Origin: Actinomyces qiguomingii
GTDB lineage: Bacteria; Actinomycetota; Actinomycetes; Actinomycetales; Actinomycetaceae
DNA length: 64,000 nucleotides
NCBI RefSeq assembly: GCF_004102025.1
Contig: NZ_CP025228.1
Coordinates: 2,604,001 to 2,668,000 of the forward strand
Direction of reading: 5' to 3'
Below the pieces are notes generated by a model. That model ran no database searches and was not told the DNA's origin. It saw nothing but the letters and a program-made list of their open reading frames with translations. Both the position numbers and the translations under genes were made by a program. The first letter of the stretch is position 1; each line of letters begins with the position of its first letter. This document shows, in pieces, positions 53,079-61,029 of this stretch.

Positions 53079-54440
53079 TTGCCACGACGCGTGTTCGGGA
53101 CAATCGAGCCACGCTACCGACCCCAAGAGCTGGCCGACTACAGGGCAGGTAGGCGCAAGACGAAGCCGCAGCCCGTGTCGTGGCGCGCCCGCTACCGGGA
53201 CCCCAGAGCGCAGCCGCCCCTACGCGGCGACCGGATCGAAGCACCCCAGACATTCACCACGAAGAATCAGGCTGAGGCGTGGCTGAGCGCCGTAAAGGCC
53301 ACCATCGACAACGGCACCTGGAAGCACCCCGACGTCGTGCGCGCCGAAGAGGAGGCCCGCGAGCGCGAGGCGGCACTGCACGCCCGCCTGGACGGCGTCA
53401 CCGTCGCCGACTGGGCGGAAACGTGGCTGGCGGGCCGTGAGCGGCGGGGCGGCGCCGGCGGGGCAGCGGGCACGATCCGCACGCACCGCTCGCGCCTCCA
53501 CCGGCACATCCTGCCCCGGCTCGGGCCGGTGCGGCTTATCGACCTGACACCCCAGGCGGTCCAGGAGTGGTTCGACGACTTCGACGCCGACGTGTCCGGC
53601 AAGGTGCGCGCCGACGCGTATTCAACGCTGCGGGCCATGCTCAACGACGCCGTGAAGTCCACCGGGACCTCCCTAGCGGACAACCCCTGCCGGGTGGAGG
53701 CCGGCGGGCGGGCCGACGCCGTGCGCGGGGAGAGGTACCTTCTCAGCCCCGAGCAGGTGCAGGCGATAGCCGACGAGATCCGCCCCGAGGCGCGGGCACT
53801 GGTGCTGCTGCTGGCGGACGGCGGCCTGAGGATCAACGAGGCGCTGGCCCTTCACCGTGAGGACGTGGTGATCGGGAAGCGGGCCGCATGGGTGGACGTG
53901 CGCTATTCGCTGCACCGGAAGGGCGCGAAGCTGGTGCGCGGGGCGACGAAGACGAAGCACCGCAGCCGGGCGGGTGAGCGGCGCGTGGAGATCACCCCCG
54001 CCACAGCCCGGGCGCTGGCCGAGCACCTGGACCGGTACACGCCCGCCCGTGCGGACGCCCCCGTGTTCGGGGCGGCCACGGACCCCGGCCAGTACTTGCG
54101 TGACTCGGCTGCCCGCGTGTGGCTTGACCGTGCGCTCGCGGACGCCGGCATCGTGATTCCGGCGGACAAGCTCGGTGGCTGGCACATGTTCCGGCACTAC
54201 TCGGCTACCCGGTTCGGGCAGGCGGGGGCGACGTCGGCAGCGCTCATGCGCCGGTACGGGTGGAGTAAGCCGGAGCAGGCGATGGCCTATCAGCGGGCGG
54301 ACGCGGACTATGAGCGGGCGATTCTGGACCGTATGGCCGTTTCGGTGGAGCCGGGGGCGGATACGTGGGCGGCGCGGGCTGAGGCGGAGCGGGCCGCGAG
54401 CGCGGGCGTCGTCTCCCTGAACGACAGGAGGAGAGCATGA
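53079..54440 (+). CDS. int: Tyrosine recombinase (site-specific integrase)
   Basis: A 453-residue phage-type integrase that catalyses integration at the ssrA 3' end. After an N-terminal arm-binding region (about 1-85), the SAM-like core-binding domain runs from VADWAETWLAG to AVQEWFDDFD. The catalytic domain shows the first Arg in LLLADGGLRINEALALHRED, the Lys region THHRSRAGE-like sequence, actually TKHRSRAGERRVEI, the box HMFRHYSATRFG (H-x-x-R) and the nucleophile Tyr in QAMAYQRADADYERAIL. TTG at 53079 follows AGGAGG. The stop overlaps the next gene's start (ATGA). Confidence 0.93.
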   Translation: MPRRVFGTIEPRYRPQELADYRAGRRKTKPQPVSWRARYRDPRAQPPLRGDRIEAPQTFTTKNQAEAWLSAVKATIDNGTWKHPDVVRAEEEAREREAALHARLDGVTVADWAETWLAGRERRGGAGGAAGTIRTHRSRLHRHILPRLGPVRLIDLTPQAVQEWFDDFDADVSGKVRADAYSTLRAMLNDAVKSTGTSLADNPCRVEAGGRADAVRGERYLLSPEQVQAIADEIRPEARALVLLLADGGLRINEALALHREDVVIGKRAAWVDVRYSLHRKGAKLVRGATKTKHRSRAGERRVEITPATARALAEHLDRYTPARADAPVFGAATDPGQYLRDSAARVWLDRALADAGIVIPADKLGGWHMFRHYSATRFGQAGATSAALMRRYGWSKPEQAMAYQRADADYERAILDRMAVSVEPGADTWAARAEAERAASAGVVSLNDRRRA

Positions 54441-55420
54441 GCACCGACGTGGTGAAGATCGTCTGCGACCGGGGCGAGTGGCATATCAAGAGCCGCCGCA
54501 ACGGGCACGGAGGCAGGAGGCCTTGGATACTGGCCCGGTTCGTGAGGGACGAGGCCGCGACACTGGTCCCCGGCTGGCGGCCCCTTGCCCCGCCGGAGCC
54601 GAAGAGCCCGGAGACGCCCGGGCAGCGGGCGAAGCGGCTAGCCGACATGCCCAGGGCAGGCACCGGACCCTTCGGCGTGCAAACGGTCGAAGACCGTTTC
54701 CTAGACCTCGACATCTCCTTTGACCAGCTCCTAGAAATCGCGGAAACCGAGGGACTGGTACAGAGTATTGAACTACCGGCGTGCCCGTGCATGTGGCCCA
54801 CCCCGGACGCCGTATCGGTGGAGGGTCTTGCTGCGGCCCTGGACCGGGCTGCCCGCGAGTACACCGCCCTTGGTGATGACGCCCCCCGTGAGGGCGCCAG
54901 CGTGAACGTGCATGACCTACCGGCCGCGCACCGCGCTTTCTGGTCCTGGCGTCAGGAGGTACCAGACCAGGAGTGGGAACGCTACGTTCGCGAGAAGGCC
55001 ATGTATCCGAACTCCAGTATGGCAGTGAACGAGCCTTCGACGAGGGACGGCGTTAACGTGCGAGGCCTGGGAAACGAACTTTTCGAGAACGGAGTCATCG
55101 TCATGTGCGACGGCGGCAATAGTCCCGCCTGGCACCGCACGCATGGGGCGCGCGCCGTCGTTATCGTGGCATTTCATGAGTCTGCTAACAGCCTAGAGCT
55201 GGACAATTTCGAAGCGGAGTGGAGCGGAATCCTGCCCGAGGGTGACGAACGGGAGGATGGGTTCACGCCCGCCGTTATTCGGCAGTGCGAGTGCGGCCGC
55301 CAATTCAATATCCCCGGCTTGACCGAGGAGGAGGCATTAGATGCGGCCGAGCTCATTTACCGGGCCGGTCTCCGAGTGGTCAGCGTGGAAGACTACTTGG
55401 CGGTGCTGAACCACAGGTAG
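54437..55420 (+). CDS. Element protein of unknown function (327 aa)
   Basis: I do not recognise a family. The protein begins MSTDVVKIVCDRGEWHIKSRRNGHGGRRPW, followed by a Pro/Lys-rich stretch, then an acidic, mostly soluble body. CECGRQFNIPGLTEEEALDAAELIY near residue 285 has a lone Cys pair and may be a small metal knuckle. It overlaps int by 4 bases and so is co-translated with it, suggesting an accessory role in integration or maintenance. GC content drops towards its 3' half compared with neighbouring genes. Confidence 0.6.
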   Translation: MSTDVVKIVCDRGEWHIKSRRNGHGGRRPWILARFVRDEAATLVPGWRPLAPPEPKSPETPGQRAKRLADMPRAGTGPFGVQTVEDRFLDLDISFDQLLEIAETEGLVQSIELPACPCMWPTPDAVSVEGLAAALDRAAREYTALGDDAPREGASVNVHDLPAAHRAFWSWRQEVPDQEWERYVREKAMYPNSSMAVNEPSTRDGVNVRGLGNELFENGVIVMCDGGNSPAWHRTHGARAVVIVAFHESANSLELDNFEAEWSGILPEGDEREDGFTPAVIRQCECGRQFNIPGLTEEEALDAAELIYRAGLRVVSVEDYLAVLNHR

Positions 55421-55447
55421 CGTTGCAACGTGTCCGGCGGACGTGGT

Positions 55448-55466
55448 ACTAGTTGGGGTACCTAGT
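55448..55466. promoter_or_regulatory. Possible operator upstream of the excisionase-like gene
   Basis: ACTAG and CTAGT arms with a 9-base centre form a weak dyad about 105 bases before the HTH gene, in the only sizeable gap of the left gene block (55421-55572). Supported only by symmetry and position. Confidence 0.3.
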
Positions 55467-55572
55467 CCGGTCAGGTCAGCCCGGAGCCTTCCCTAGTGAG
55501 TGGGAGCGGCAGCCGAAATCAGGCCCCTAACAAGGGCCTTCTCGGCTGTACCCACGAAGGGGAACCCAAACC

Positions 55573-55797
55573 ATGACCGCACCCAAGCGCGCCGCCAAAC
55601 AGGCCGCTTACAACCTGACCGTAGACAACGCCGCAGCGCTCGCGGACCTGTCCCCCAACACGATTCGCAACATGATCGCCCGCGGTGATCTGCGGGCCGT
55701 GAAGCTCGGGAAGTCCGTCCGAATCCCCATCTCCGAGCTGACTCGGCTCGGGCTCGACGTGCCCGCCTACCTCACCACCAGGGGTGAGGCCGCATGA
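55573..55797 (+). CDS. Excisionase-like helix-turn-helix protein
   Basis: A 74-residue protein with a MerR/excisionase-type HTH: TVDNAAALADLSPNTIRNMIARGDLRAVKLGKSVRIPISELTRLG. This is the common layout of Xis or of small directionality factors in actinobacterial integrative elements. AAGGGG lies upstream of ATG at 55573. It starts a run of six genes that overlap by 4 bases each, ending at 58315. A repressor role is also possible. Confidence 0.75.
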   Translation: MTAPKRAAKQAAYNLTVDNAAALADLSPNTIRNMIARGDLRAVKLGKSVRIPISELTRLGLDVPAYLTTRGEAA

Positions 55798-56027
55798 GCC
55801 CGAACATGAAGGCGCCCCGCCGGGGAAACGAGCCGGCGGGGCACCCGAGCCTGAACAGTGATGGACTCGCCCCCAATCATAGCCGGGGCCACCGTCACAT
55901 TCACGCCCGCCACCGCATCGCCGCCCTGAACACCGCAACCCGTCGGCTGCTGGCCCGGCTGGCCGTCGCCGCCGACGAGTTCAAGGCCGCCGTGCGCGCC
56001 TCCCAGGGATGGGAGGCCCACCGGTGA
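55794..56027 (+). CDS. Small basic element protein (77 aa)
   Basis: 77 residues, strongly basic and His/Arg-rich in the middle (HSRGHRHIHARHRIAALNTATRRLLARLAVAADEFKAAVRAS), with a predicted amphipathic helix at the end. It overlaps the preceding and following genes by 4 bases (ATGA, GTGA), which is the main reason for accepting it. No family recognised; nucleic-acid binding is plausible from charge. Confidence 0.6.
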   Translation: MSPNMKAPRRGNEPAGHPSLNSDGLAPNHSRGHRHIHARHRIAALNTATRRLLARLAVAADEFKAAVRASQGWEAHR

Positions 56028-56551
56028 GCACCAGCACCAACACCCCCAAGGCCCCGAAGGAGCCGACGGCGCCGATCCCGGGGATGCCGCCCGCCCTCGA
56101 CGTCGCCGGACTGCCACCCGTAGACGTGGAGGCCGCCGCCGAGCGCCGGCACGCCGCCGTCGAACAGGCCGTAAACACCGCCTACGACCATGTCGTAGCC
56201 CTGCACCTGTGCGAGCCCCCGGCCACCGCCCCGGCGTGGGCCACCAACCCCGGCCAGCTCACCAACGAGGCCATGGCTCAGGTAGCGCTCACCGAGCAGC
56301 GGGCACACACCAACGGCTACTACACCGGGTTCGTAGACGCCGTGCAGGCCGCCTGGCCGCTCGCCCGCGCGGCCGGATACGCGGAGGGGCAGCGGGATCT
56401 CGCCCGCGCCCTCGCGGCCTCGCACCGGGCGTTCCTGGACGAGGTGAACCGGGCGCTCGCGGCGAGCGTGGACCCCACCCCGCGGGAATCGATCATGGAG
56501 CGGGCGGTCCGCGAGCGCGCCCGCCTTCGTGAAGCGGGGGTAGCAGCATGA
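56024..56551 (+). CDS. Element protein (175 aa), helical, unknown
   Basis: 175 residues from GTG at 56024. A Pro/Ala-rich N-terminus (to about residue 40) precedes a long helical part (AAAERRHAAVEQAVNTAYDHVVAL, then GYYTGFVDAVQAAWPLARAAGYAEGQRDLARALAASHRAFLDEVNRALA). It overlaps the next gene by 4 bases. The helical repeats suggest an oligomer or a partner of the adjoining ATPase; no family recognised. Confidence 0.6.
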   Translation: MSTSTNTPKAPKEPTAPIPGMPPALDVAGLPPVDVEAAAERRHAAVEQAVNTAYDHVVALHLCEPPATAPAWATNPGQLTNEAMAQVALTEQRAHTNGYYTGFVDAVQAAWPLARAAGYAEGQRDLARALAASHRAFLDEVNRALAASVDPTPRESIMERAVRERARLREAGVAA

Positions 56552-57840
56552 GCGACACCTCCCCCTTCATTGAAGACGACGACGCACGGCAGTTGCGCGT
56601 CACATGGGCGGACACCATCACGCCCAGGGCGGTCCGCTGGGCCTGGGAGCACGACGGCGACGGGCGTATACCCGTCGGCTCCCTGTCCCTCGCAGCCGGG
56701 CGAGAGGGAACCGGCAAGTCATCCTTCGGTATCTGGCTGGCCGCGCAGATCACCCGAGGAACCCTGCCCGGCGCATACCGGGGCCAGGCGCGAAAGGTGC
56801 TGTACGTCGCCGTTGAGGACTCATGGGAGTACACCCTTGTCCCCCGCCTCATGGCCGCCGGCGCCGACCTGTCCAAGGTCGGGCGCGTGCAAGTGCAGGA
56901 AGCCTTCGGGGACGAAGTCACCATGAGCCTGCCCCGGGACAACACCGCCCTGGAAGACGCCATCACCGCGAACGACGTAGCGCTTGTGGTCGTCGACCCG
57001 CTCATGTCCCTTCTGGGAGACGGGCTGAGCGCGTCACGGTCACGTGAGGTACGCAAGATGCTTGACCCTCTCGTGAGGATCGCCGACCGGACCGGCAGCG
57101 TCGTGCTGGGGATCGCGCACCACAACAAGGGCGCCCACACAGACCCGATCATGGCCGTGTCCGAATCGAAGGCGTTTACGGACGTGCCCCGCTCCGTGTT
57201 CGCCTTCGCCCGCGACGACGACAACAACTGCCGTGTGGTGTCCCAGACGAAGAACAGCCTCGGCAGGGACGCTGCCTCGCTACCTTCGTTGCAGTACACC
57301 ATTGAAGAGGCCACGGTTCCACTGCCCAACGGGGAGGAAACCCATATCGGGCGTTTCACCCCGCAGGGCATCTCCGAGCGCTCCGTAACCGACCTGTTGC
57401 GAGCCAAGGATGACGGTGAGGACGCCGACGAGCGCAGCGCAGCCGAGGCGTTCATTGTCGACTTCATCGGCTCCCAGGGCGGGGAGGCCGGTGCCGGGGA
57501 GGTGATCAAGGCGGGACGCCAAGCGGGGTTCGGTGAGCAGGCATTGAAGAACGCCCGCCGCCGCTGCAAGAGCCCCAGGATCACCACCTGCAAGGCCAGC
57601 ATGGGGCAGGGTTGGGTGTGGGCCTTCGAGCCCGAAGGTGCCACGAAGGTGCTGAAGGTGTCATGTCCTGAAAAGACGACACCTTCAGCACCTTCGATGA
57701 CACCTTCGACGGACGAAGAGGAGACACCACCGCAACCAGCCGAGGCTGACAGCTGCCCGCACGGCGCACCTGAGCCCGACCTATGCGCCGACTGCAACGG
57801 GTCAACCGGCCTCGCGCTCGCGGGAGGTGGACGGCCATGA
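56548..57840 (+). CDS. RepA-like AAA ATPase (AAA_25 type)
   Basis: A 430-residue RecA-fold ATPase. Walker A is SLAAGREGTGKSSFGIWLAAQI (about residues 49-68), the sheet/Walker B region VLYVAVEDSWEYTLVPRLMAAG and VALVVVDPLMSLLGDGLS, and sensor IAHHNKGA. It fits the RepA/RSF1010-type hexameric helicase branch used by plasmids and satellites. The region about 290-350 resembles a winged helix (GAGEVIKAGRQAGFGEQALKNARRRC). The C-terminus ends with a Cys motif (CPHGAPEPDLCADC) that may bind zinc. It is the likely replication ATPase of the element. Confidence 0.82.
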   Translation: MSDTSPFIEDDDARQLRVTWADTITPRAVRWAWEHDGDGRIPVGSLSLAAGREGTGKSSFGIWLAAQITRGTLPGAYRGQARKVLYVAVEDSWEYTLVPRLMAAGADLSKVGRVQVQEAFGDEVTMSLPRDNTALEDAITANDVALVVVDPLMSLLGDGLSASRSREVRKMLDPLVRIADRTGSVVLGIAHHNKGAHTDPIMAVSESKAFTDVPRSVFAFARDDDNNCRVVSQTKNSLGRDAASLPSLQYTIEEATVPLPNGEETHIGRFTPQGISERSVTDLLRAKDDGEDADERSAAEAFIVDFIGSQGGEAGAGEVIKAGRQAGFGEQALKNARRRCKSPRITTCKASMGQGWVWAFEPEGATKVLKVSCPEKTTPSAPSMTPSTDEEETPPQPAEADSCPHGAPEPDLCADCNGSTGLALAGGGRP

Positions 57841-58076
57841 GCAACGGCATCCTCTTCGACGAGCACGGCAACGCGTGGGCCGTGGACACGGGTGAAGTGC
57901 AGATCCCCGGCGCAAGGCTCATCGCCCTAACCGGCTACTGGTGCCCCGTGTGCCACCTGCCCCGCACCCCATACCCCGGCGACAACGGCATGCACCCGAC
58001 CTGTGCCGACACCCCCACCGGGCGGCGCATCCGCGAGCGCCAACCCGACCTGAACACGAGAAGGAGGACAGCGTGA
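57837..58076 (+). CDS. Small zinc-knuckle element protein (79 aa)
   Basis: 79 residues beginning MSNGILFDEHGNAWAVDTG. It contains GYWCPVCHLPRTPYPGDNGMHPTCADT, where two Cys pairs suggest a single zinc ribbon. ATG at 57837 overlaps the ATPase stop (ATGA). Small zinc proteins next to RepA-like ATPases are frequent in actinobacterial elements; the role is unknown. Confidence 0.65.
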   Translation: MSNGILFDEHGNAWAVDTGEVQIPGARLIALTGYWCPVCHLPRTPYPGDNGMHPTCADTPTGRRIRERQPDLNTRRRTA

Positions 58077-58315
58077 AGATGATCAACGGGCAGCTCATGC
58101 TCGACGCCGAGGAGATGGGCCTACTGCTAGACCTGGACGCCGACACGATCCGCGCCCACGCCCAACAGGCAGGCACCGGCGTAATGAACCTGCCCGCCCT
58201 ATGGGTCCGGCGCGGGCAGCGGGCACTCGACCGCGTGCAACGCCAGCTCGGGCACAGACCGGATATCGCCGAGGCCCTGGACGTGCTACGCGCCGAACGC
58301 GGCCACCGGCCCTAG
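58073..58315 (+). CDS. Small helical element protein (80 aa)
   Basis: 80 residues from GTG at 58073, with a very good ribosome site (AAGGAGGA). The sequence (MLDAEEMGLLLDLDADTIRAHAQQAG then NLPALWVRRGQRALDRVQRQLGH) suggests two helical units with an HTH-like spacing. It is the last of the overlapping gene chain. A hairpin follows at 58337-58378. Confidence 0.6.
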   Translation: MKMINGQLMLDAEEMGLLLDLDADTIRAHAQQAGTGVMNLPALWVRRGQRALDRVQRQLGHRPDIAEALDVLRAERGHRP

Positions 58316-58336
58316 AGCCGCCGGGACGCCGGGAAG

Positions 58337-58378
58337 GCCCGCGAAGGTACCGCACCAACTGCGTGCCCCTTCGCGGGC
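58337..58378 (+). terminator. 11-bp stem hairpin after the element's left gene block
   Basis: GCCCGCGAAGG (58337-58347) and CCTTCGCGGGC (58368-58378) are perfect complements with a 20-nt loop, 22 bases after the last gene's stop. No T-run follows. Confidence 0.55.
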
Positions 58379-58639
58379 TCACCGGCCGGGCGCTCCCGGA
58401 CACCGCGGGATACATTCGGCGCACCCCACGCGAGAACCCCCTGTATGCCCCACAGACGGCACCACCCCCATCCTGTAGGCGGGAACACGTACCCGCCCTG
58501 TTCGCCCCGCCTATCGGCCTTACGTGAGCGATTCCGGCCGTGTTTCCCTTGACGACGCGAGGCACTGAACCGCGAGCGCGGGCGAAGCACTCAAAGCGCA
58601 GACAATGACTGCTACAAACAGCGGGTAGCGCGACGCCGA

Positions 58640-58651
58640 TTCGACGTCGAA
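58640..58651. repeat. 12-bp perfect palindrome TTCGACGTCGAA
   Basis: A perfect palindrome in the gene-free block; a possible protein-binding site of the element. Confidence 0.6.
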
Positions 58652-59278
58652 ACGCGCGAACACTCACGCGACAAACCACGAAGCACGCGGTGAGCACACC
58701 AACGGCCGGAAGCGCACCCGAGGCGTGGCCGCGCCCGGCCAGCACTCCCCGCGACGGCCACGCGGGGCCGCGAGCGCAACCCGCAACACTCAACCTGACG
58801 AACACGAGCGCACCGCGCCCACCCGGCCGGCGCCCCCCAGGGGGAGGGGTTAGACAGCGCCGCCCGCGGGACCGCCGGGGAGGCGGCAGATAGGCGCGAC
58901 GGGTCCAAGATTCCGGCCCGATCACCTAAGCGCTACTGAGCCCACCGGCCACCGTGGGGGTGACTCCCCCCGCCCACCCTTGGCCGGTAACCGCGGGATA
59001 GCAGCCCCGGGGCAGCGTGCATGTCTCCCCCATGTTTTTCCTGCCCCGTGAGGCCGCCTGTAAGCGATTCTGCGGGCCGTTCGCGCCCCCACTGGGTACG
59101 GGGACACGGGGCCGTGCTCGCGCGCGTGAGAGGCCACCTGCATGCCCGGGTTTCGTTACACGCCGCCCCGCGAAGCGCGCCGCCGACGGCGAAGGGAGGT
59201 GAGCCTGACTCACACCCTTTCAGGGGCAGATTGGTTCCGCCTGGCAGCGCCCGGAACCGGCGGGGTGAGCACCGAGGG

Positions 59279-59300
59279 TTTTTGTCGGCGCCGACAAAAA
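59279..59300. repeat. 22-bp perfect palindrome with T5/A5 ends
   Basis: Five T, GTCGGC, its complement GCCGAC, and five A form a perfect 22-bp palindrome, preceded by AGCACCGAGGG. The same AGCACCGAG precedes the palindrome at 59408. Confidence 0.9.
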
Positions 59301-59309
59301 CTAACGGCG

Positions 59310-59344
59310 GGGGGTTGAAAGTAACCGAAGTACCTTCAACCCCC
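59310..59344. repeat. Hairpin GGGGGTTGAA / TTCAACCCCC
   Basis: Perfect 10-bp arms (59310-59319, 59335-59344), with a further GTA/TAC pairing inside, enclose a 9-nt loop. It lies 9 bases after the 22-bp palindrome. Confidence 0.85.
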
Positions 59345-59407
59345 GCCCTGCCCCCGGGCGGTGAAGCACCAGGGGCGCCCCCGGATCATCCCACACCAGC
59401 ACCGAGA

Positions 59408-59433
59408 GGTTTTCCCCGGCGCCGGGAAAAACC
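59408..59433. repeat. 26-bp palindrome (12 of 13 pairs)
   Basis: GGTTTTCCCCGGC and its near-complement GCCGGGAAAAACC meet without a loop; only one pair mismatches. It is closely related in sequence to the palindrome at 59666-59691. Confidence 0.88.
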
Positions 59434-59500
59434 GTCTGAGACCGGCGGGCGCTGCCTTATCGGCGGCGTCACCGGAGACCTCGCGTGCGGCAGCCGTGAA

Positions 59501-59523
59501 GGGTGTCAGCTCAGCTGACACCC
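59501..59523. repeat. Hairpin GGGTGTCAGC / GCTGACACCC
   Basis: Perfect 10-bp arms with a 3-base centre (TCA). The outer bases GAAGGG and CCCTTC can extend the pairing. Confidence 0.85.
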
Positions 59524-59573
59524 CCCTTCGCCGCCGTCCCCGCGGGCCGCTAGGGTTGCCCGTTCGCGTACCC

Positions 59574-59606
59574 CCCTTCGCGGCCCCGCGGTGCGCCGAC
59601 GAAGGG
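59574..59606. terminator. Stem CCCTTCG / CGAAGGG followed by CTTTT
   Basis: Arms at 59574-59580 and 59600-59606, then CTTTT on the plus strand; terminator-like for any plus-strand transcript of the block. Confidence 0.4.
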
Positions 59607-59665
59607 CTTTTCCGAGGAGGCTCGGGAAACTCCGCACGCGGAAACGAAACTATGGCGGCACCGCC

Positions 59666-59691
59666 GAAGTTTCCCGGCACCGGGAAAGTTC
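59666..59691. repeat. 26-bp palindrome (11 of 12 pairs, 2-base centre)
   Basis: GAAGTTTCCCGG and CCGGGAAAGTTC around CA, with one mismatched pair. It shares the CCCGG-CCGGGAAA core with 59408-59433. Confidence 0.85.
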
Positions 59692-59772
59692 TGGGAGCCG
59701 CTGGCGCCCCGTCGTATTCCGCGGAGGGGCGGAAAAGGCCTCACGGGCGTTCGGTCCGCCTGGCGGACGGAA

Positions 59773-59924
59773 CCCCCGGCCCCACGCCCGCAGAGGACGG
59801 AGCATCCCGCCGGGGGTGCACACTTCTGTGTACCCCCCGGCCCCACGCCCGCAGAGGACGGAGCATCCCGCCGGGGGTGCACACTTCTGTGTACCCCCCG
59901 GCCCCACGCCCGCAGAGGACGGAG
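59773..59924. repeat. 61-bp tandem repeat, about 2.5 copies
   Basis: Units recur at 59778, 59839 and 59900 (GGCCCCACGCCCGCAGAGGA), period 61. Each full unit contains a fold-back GGGGGTGCACA-cttc-TGTGTACCCCC (one G-U pair), so each could form a hairpin. Confidence 0.92.
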
Positions 59925-60065
59925 GGATGTCCACCCGGTAGACACCCCTCCGAAGCCATTGCTTCTCCCTATATATCGCGCGACCCGGCCTGCCCCTCGG
60001 GGAGGGGGAGCCCACTCCCCGCCCGCACCTGGCCGCGAGCGCGTGCCGGCATGATCTGAACGCCC

Positions 60066-60914
60066 CTACAGGCCGGGCCCCTCGCACAGCTCGGAGAACC
60101 TCGCGTGCGCCACGGGCTGGCCGATAGCCTGGCGGATGCGGCCCATGGCGATGCCGATCTCGGTTGGGTACTCGCCGCCGGTGAGCCGCAACATGTCCGC
60201 GAGCACCACGTGCTGCGTGTAGGGGCCGGGCCCGTGCCCGTGCCTGCGGGTCTCGGCGAGCAGTGTGCCGTCGGCGGCGACGATCACGCCCCGGCTGCGT
60301 GCCCCCGGCAGGCCGAGCCGGTTCGCCCACCAGGCGTTGCGCGCCCACCGTGCCAGCTGGCCGGCGTCCCTCAGGCTTCCGCCCTCGTGCAGAATCCACC
60401 CGCACGCCCTGGCCGTGATGCGGCGGTCAACCCCGGCGCCGTCGTCGTTGGTTGCGACCCTGGCACCCTCGTCGTTGTTGTTGTCGGCTTCGACGTCGGC
60501 CACGAGGGCGCGCAGATCGGCGTCCAGGCCGCCGGAGGTGTCCAGGGCGATGGTGAGTGTGCGGCAGCCGGCGTGGTGGTGGCATCGGGCCGTGTGGCGC
60601 TCGCGGCCGGCCTGTTCGGCGGCTCGCAGTGCGCCGGCGGCGACCCATTCGAGCAGTGAGGTGGGCAGGTGGTAGGCGACCTCGACGACGGCGACCTGCC
60701 CGCTCTGTAGGTGGGCGGTGGCGGCGTCGCAGTAGGTGCGCCCGGGGCGGTTGGTGTCTGGGAGGTAGCACAGTGGTGCCCGGCGTACTTTCAGGTCGGC
60801 GCCGGGGCCGAAGAGGCGTCGGATCTCGCCGCCGGTGACGTCGCCGGGGCGGACGATGACCGCTCGGGCGAGGGCGCGGCGGGCAGCAGCGGCGGGGAGG
60901 GTGGGAATGGTCAT
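60066..60914 (-). CDS. Element protein of unknown function on the opposite strand (282 aa)
   Basis: 282 residues from ATG at 60914 (MTIPTLPAAAARRALARAVI; GGAAGG upstream). The frame is open to 60986, but that would begin inside the 23-bp repeat. It contains a Cys/His cluster (RERHTARCHHHAGCRTLTIALDTSG) and an acidic region (DVEADNNNDEGARVATNDDGAG). Near the end is LADMLRLTGGEYPTEIGIAMGRIRQAIG. I do not recognise a family. It lies just downstream of ssrA on the same strand with no strong terminator between, so ssrA read-through could express it. Confidence 0.65.
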   Translation of the reverse strand: MTIPTLPAAAARRALARAVIVRPGDVTGGEIRRLFGPGADLKVRRAPLCYLPDTNRPGRTYCDAATAHLQSGQVAVVEVAYHLPTSLLEWVAAGALRAAEQAGRERHTARCHHHAGCRTLTIALDTSGGLDADLRALVADVEADNNNDEGARVATNDDGAGVDRRITARACGWILHEGGSLRDAGQLARWARNAWWANRLGLPGARSRGVIVAADGTLLAETRRHGHGPGPYTQHVVLADMLRLTGGEYPTEIGIAMGRIRQAIGQPVAHARFSELCEGPGL

Positions 60915-60966
60915 GGCGTAGGGGCCTTCCTGTTCAGGCGCGCCCGTGCCGATTCGTGACCTTTCC

Positions 60967-60989
60967 TGACCCCACTGGGACCCCACAGA
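60967..60989. repeat. 23-bp direct repeat, right copy
   Basis: Identical to 53040-53062 and in the same orientation, 40 bases inside attR. Confidence 0.85.
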
Positions 60990-61029
60990 GGGGGCCGCGG
61001 GAGGGTTTTCGTTGGTATTTCAACGGATA

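Larger units (their letters stand above)
58316..60065. other. 1.75-kb gene-free block of the element (candidate origin or structured region)
   Basis: There is no credible gene here, although long frames are open because of high GC. The block holds a terminator-like hairpin, several near-perfect palindromes of 12-26 bp, two hairpins with 10-bp stems, and 61-bp tandem repeats. Poly-A/T tracts flank some palindromes. A replication origin, transfer origin, packaging site or structured RNA are all possible. Confidence 0.7.

Noticed and set aside
58095..58925. Minus-strand frame of 276 codons near the end of the element gene chain
   Set aside because: It is antisense to the coupled 80-aa gene, Arg-rich, without recognisable domain or start signal.
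59361..60059. Plus-strand frame of 232 codons over the palindromic block
   Set aside because: The frame crosses palindromes and 61-bp repeats, is Arg/Pro-rich low complexity and lacks a ribosome site; open frames are expected in such GC-rich DNA.
53040..60989. 23-bp direct repeats considered as the attachment core
   Set aside because: The 17-bp repeat outside them coincides with the ssrA 3' end and the displaced terminator, the usual integration target, so the 23-mers are more likely internal sites.
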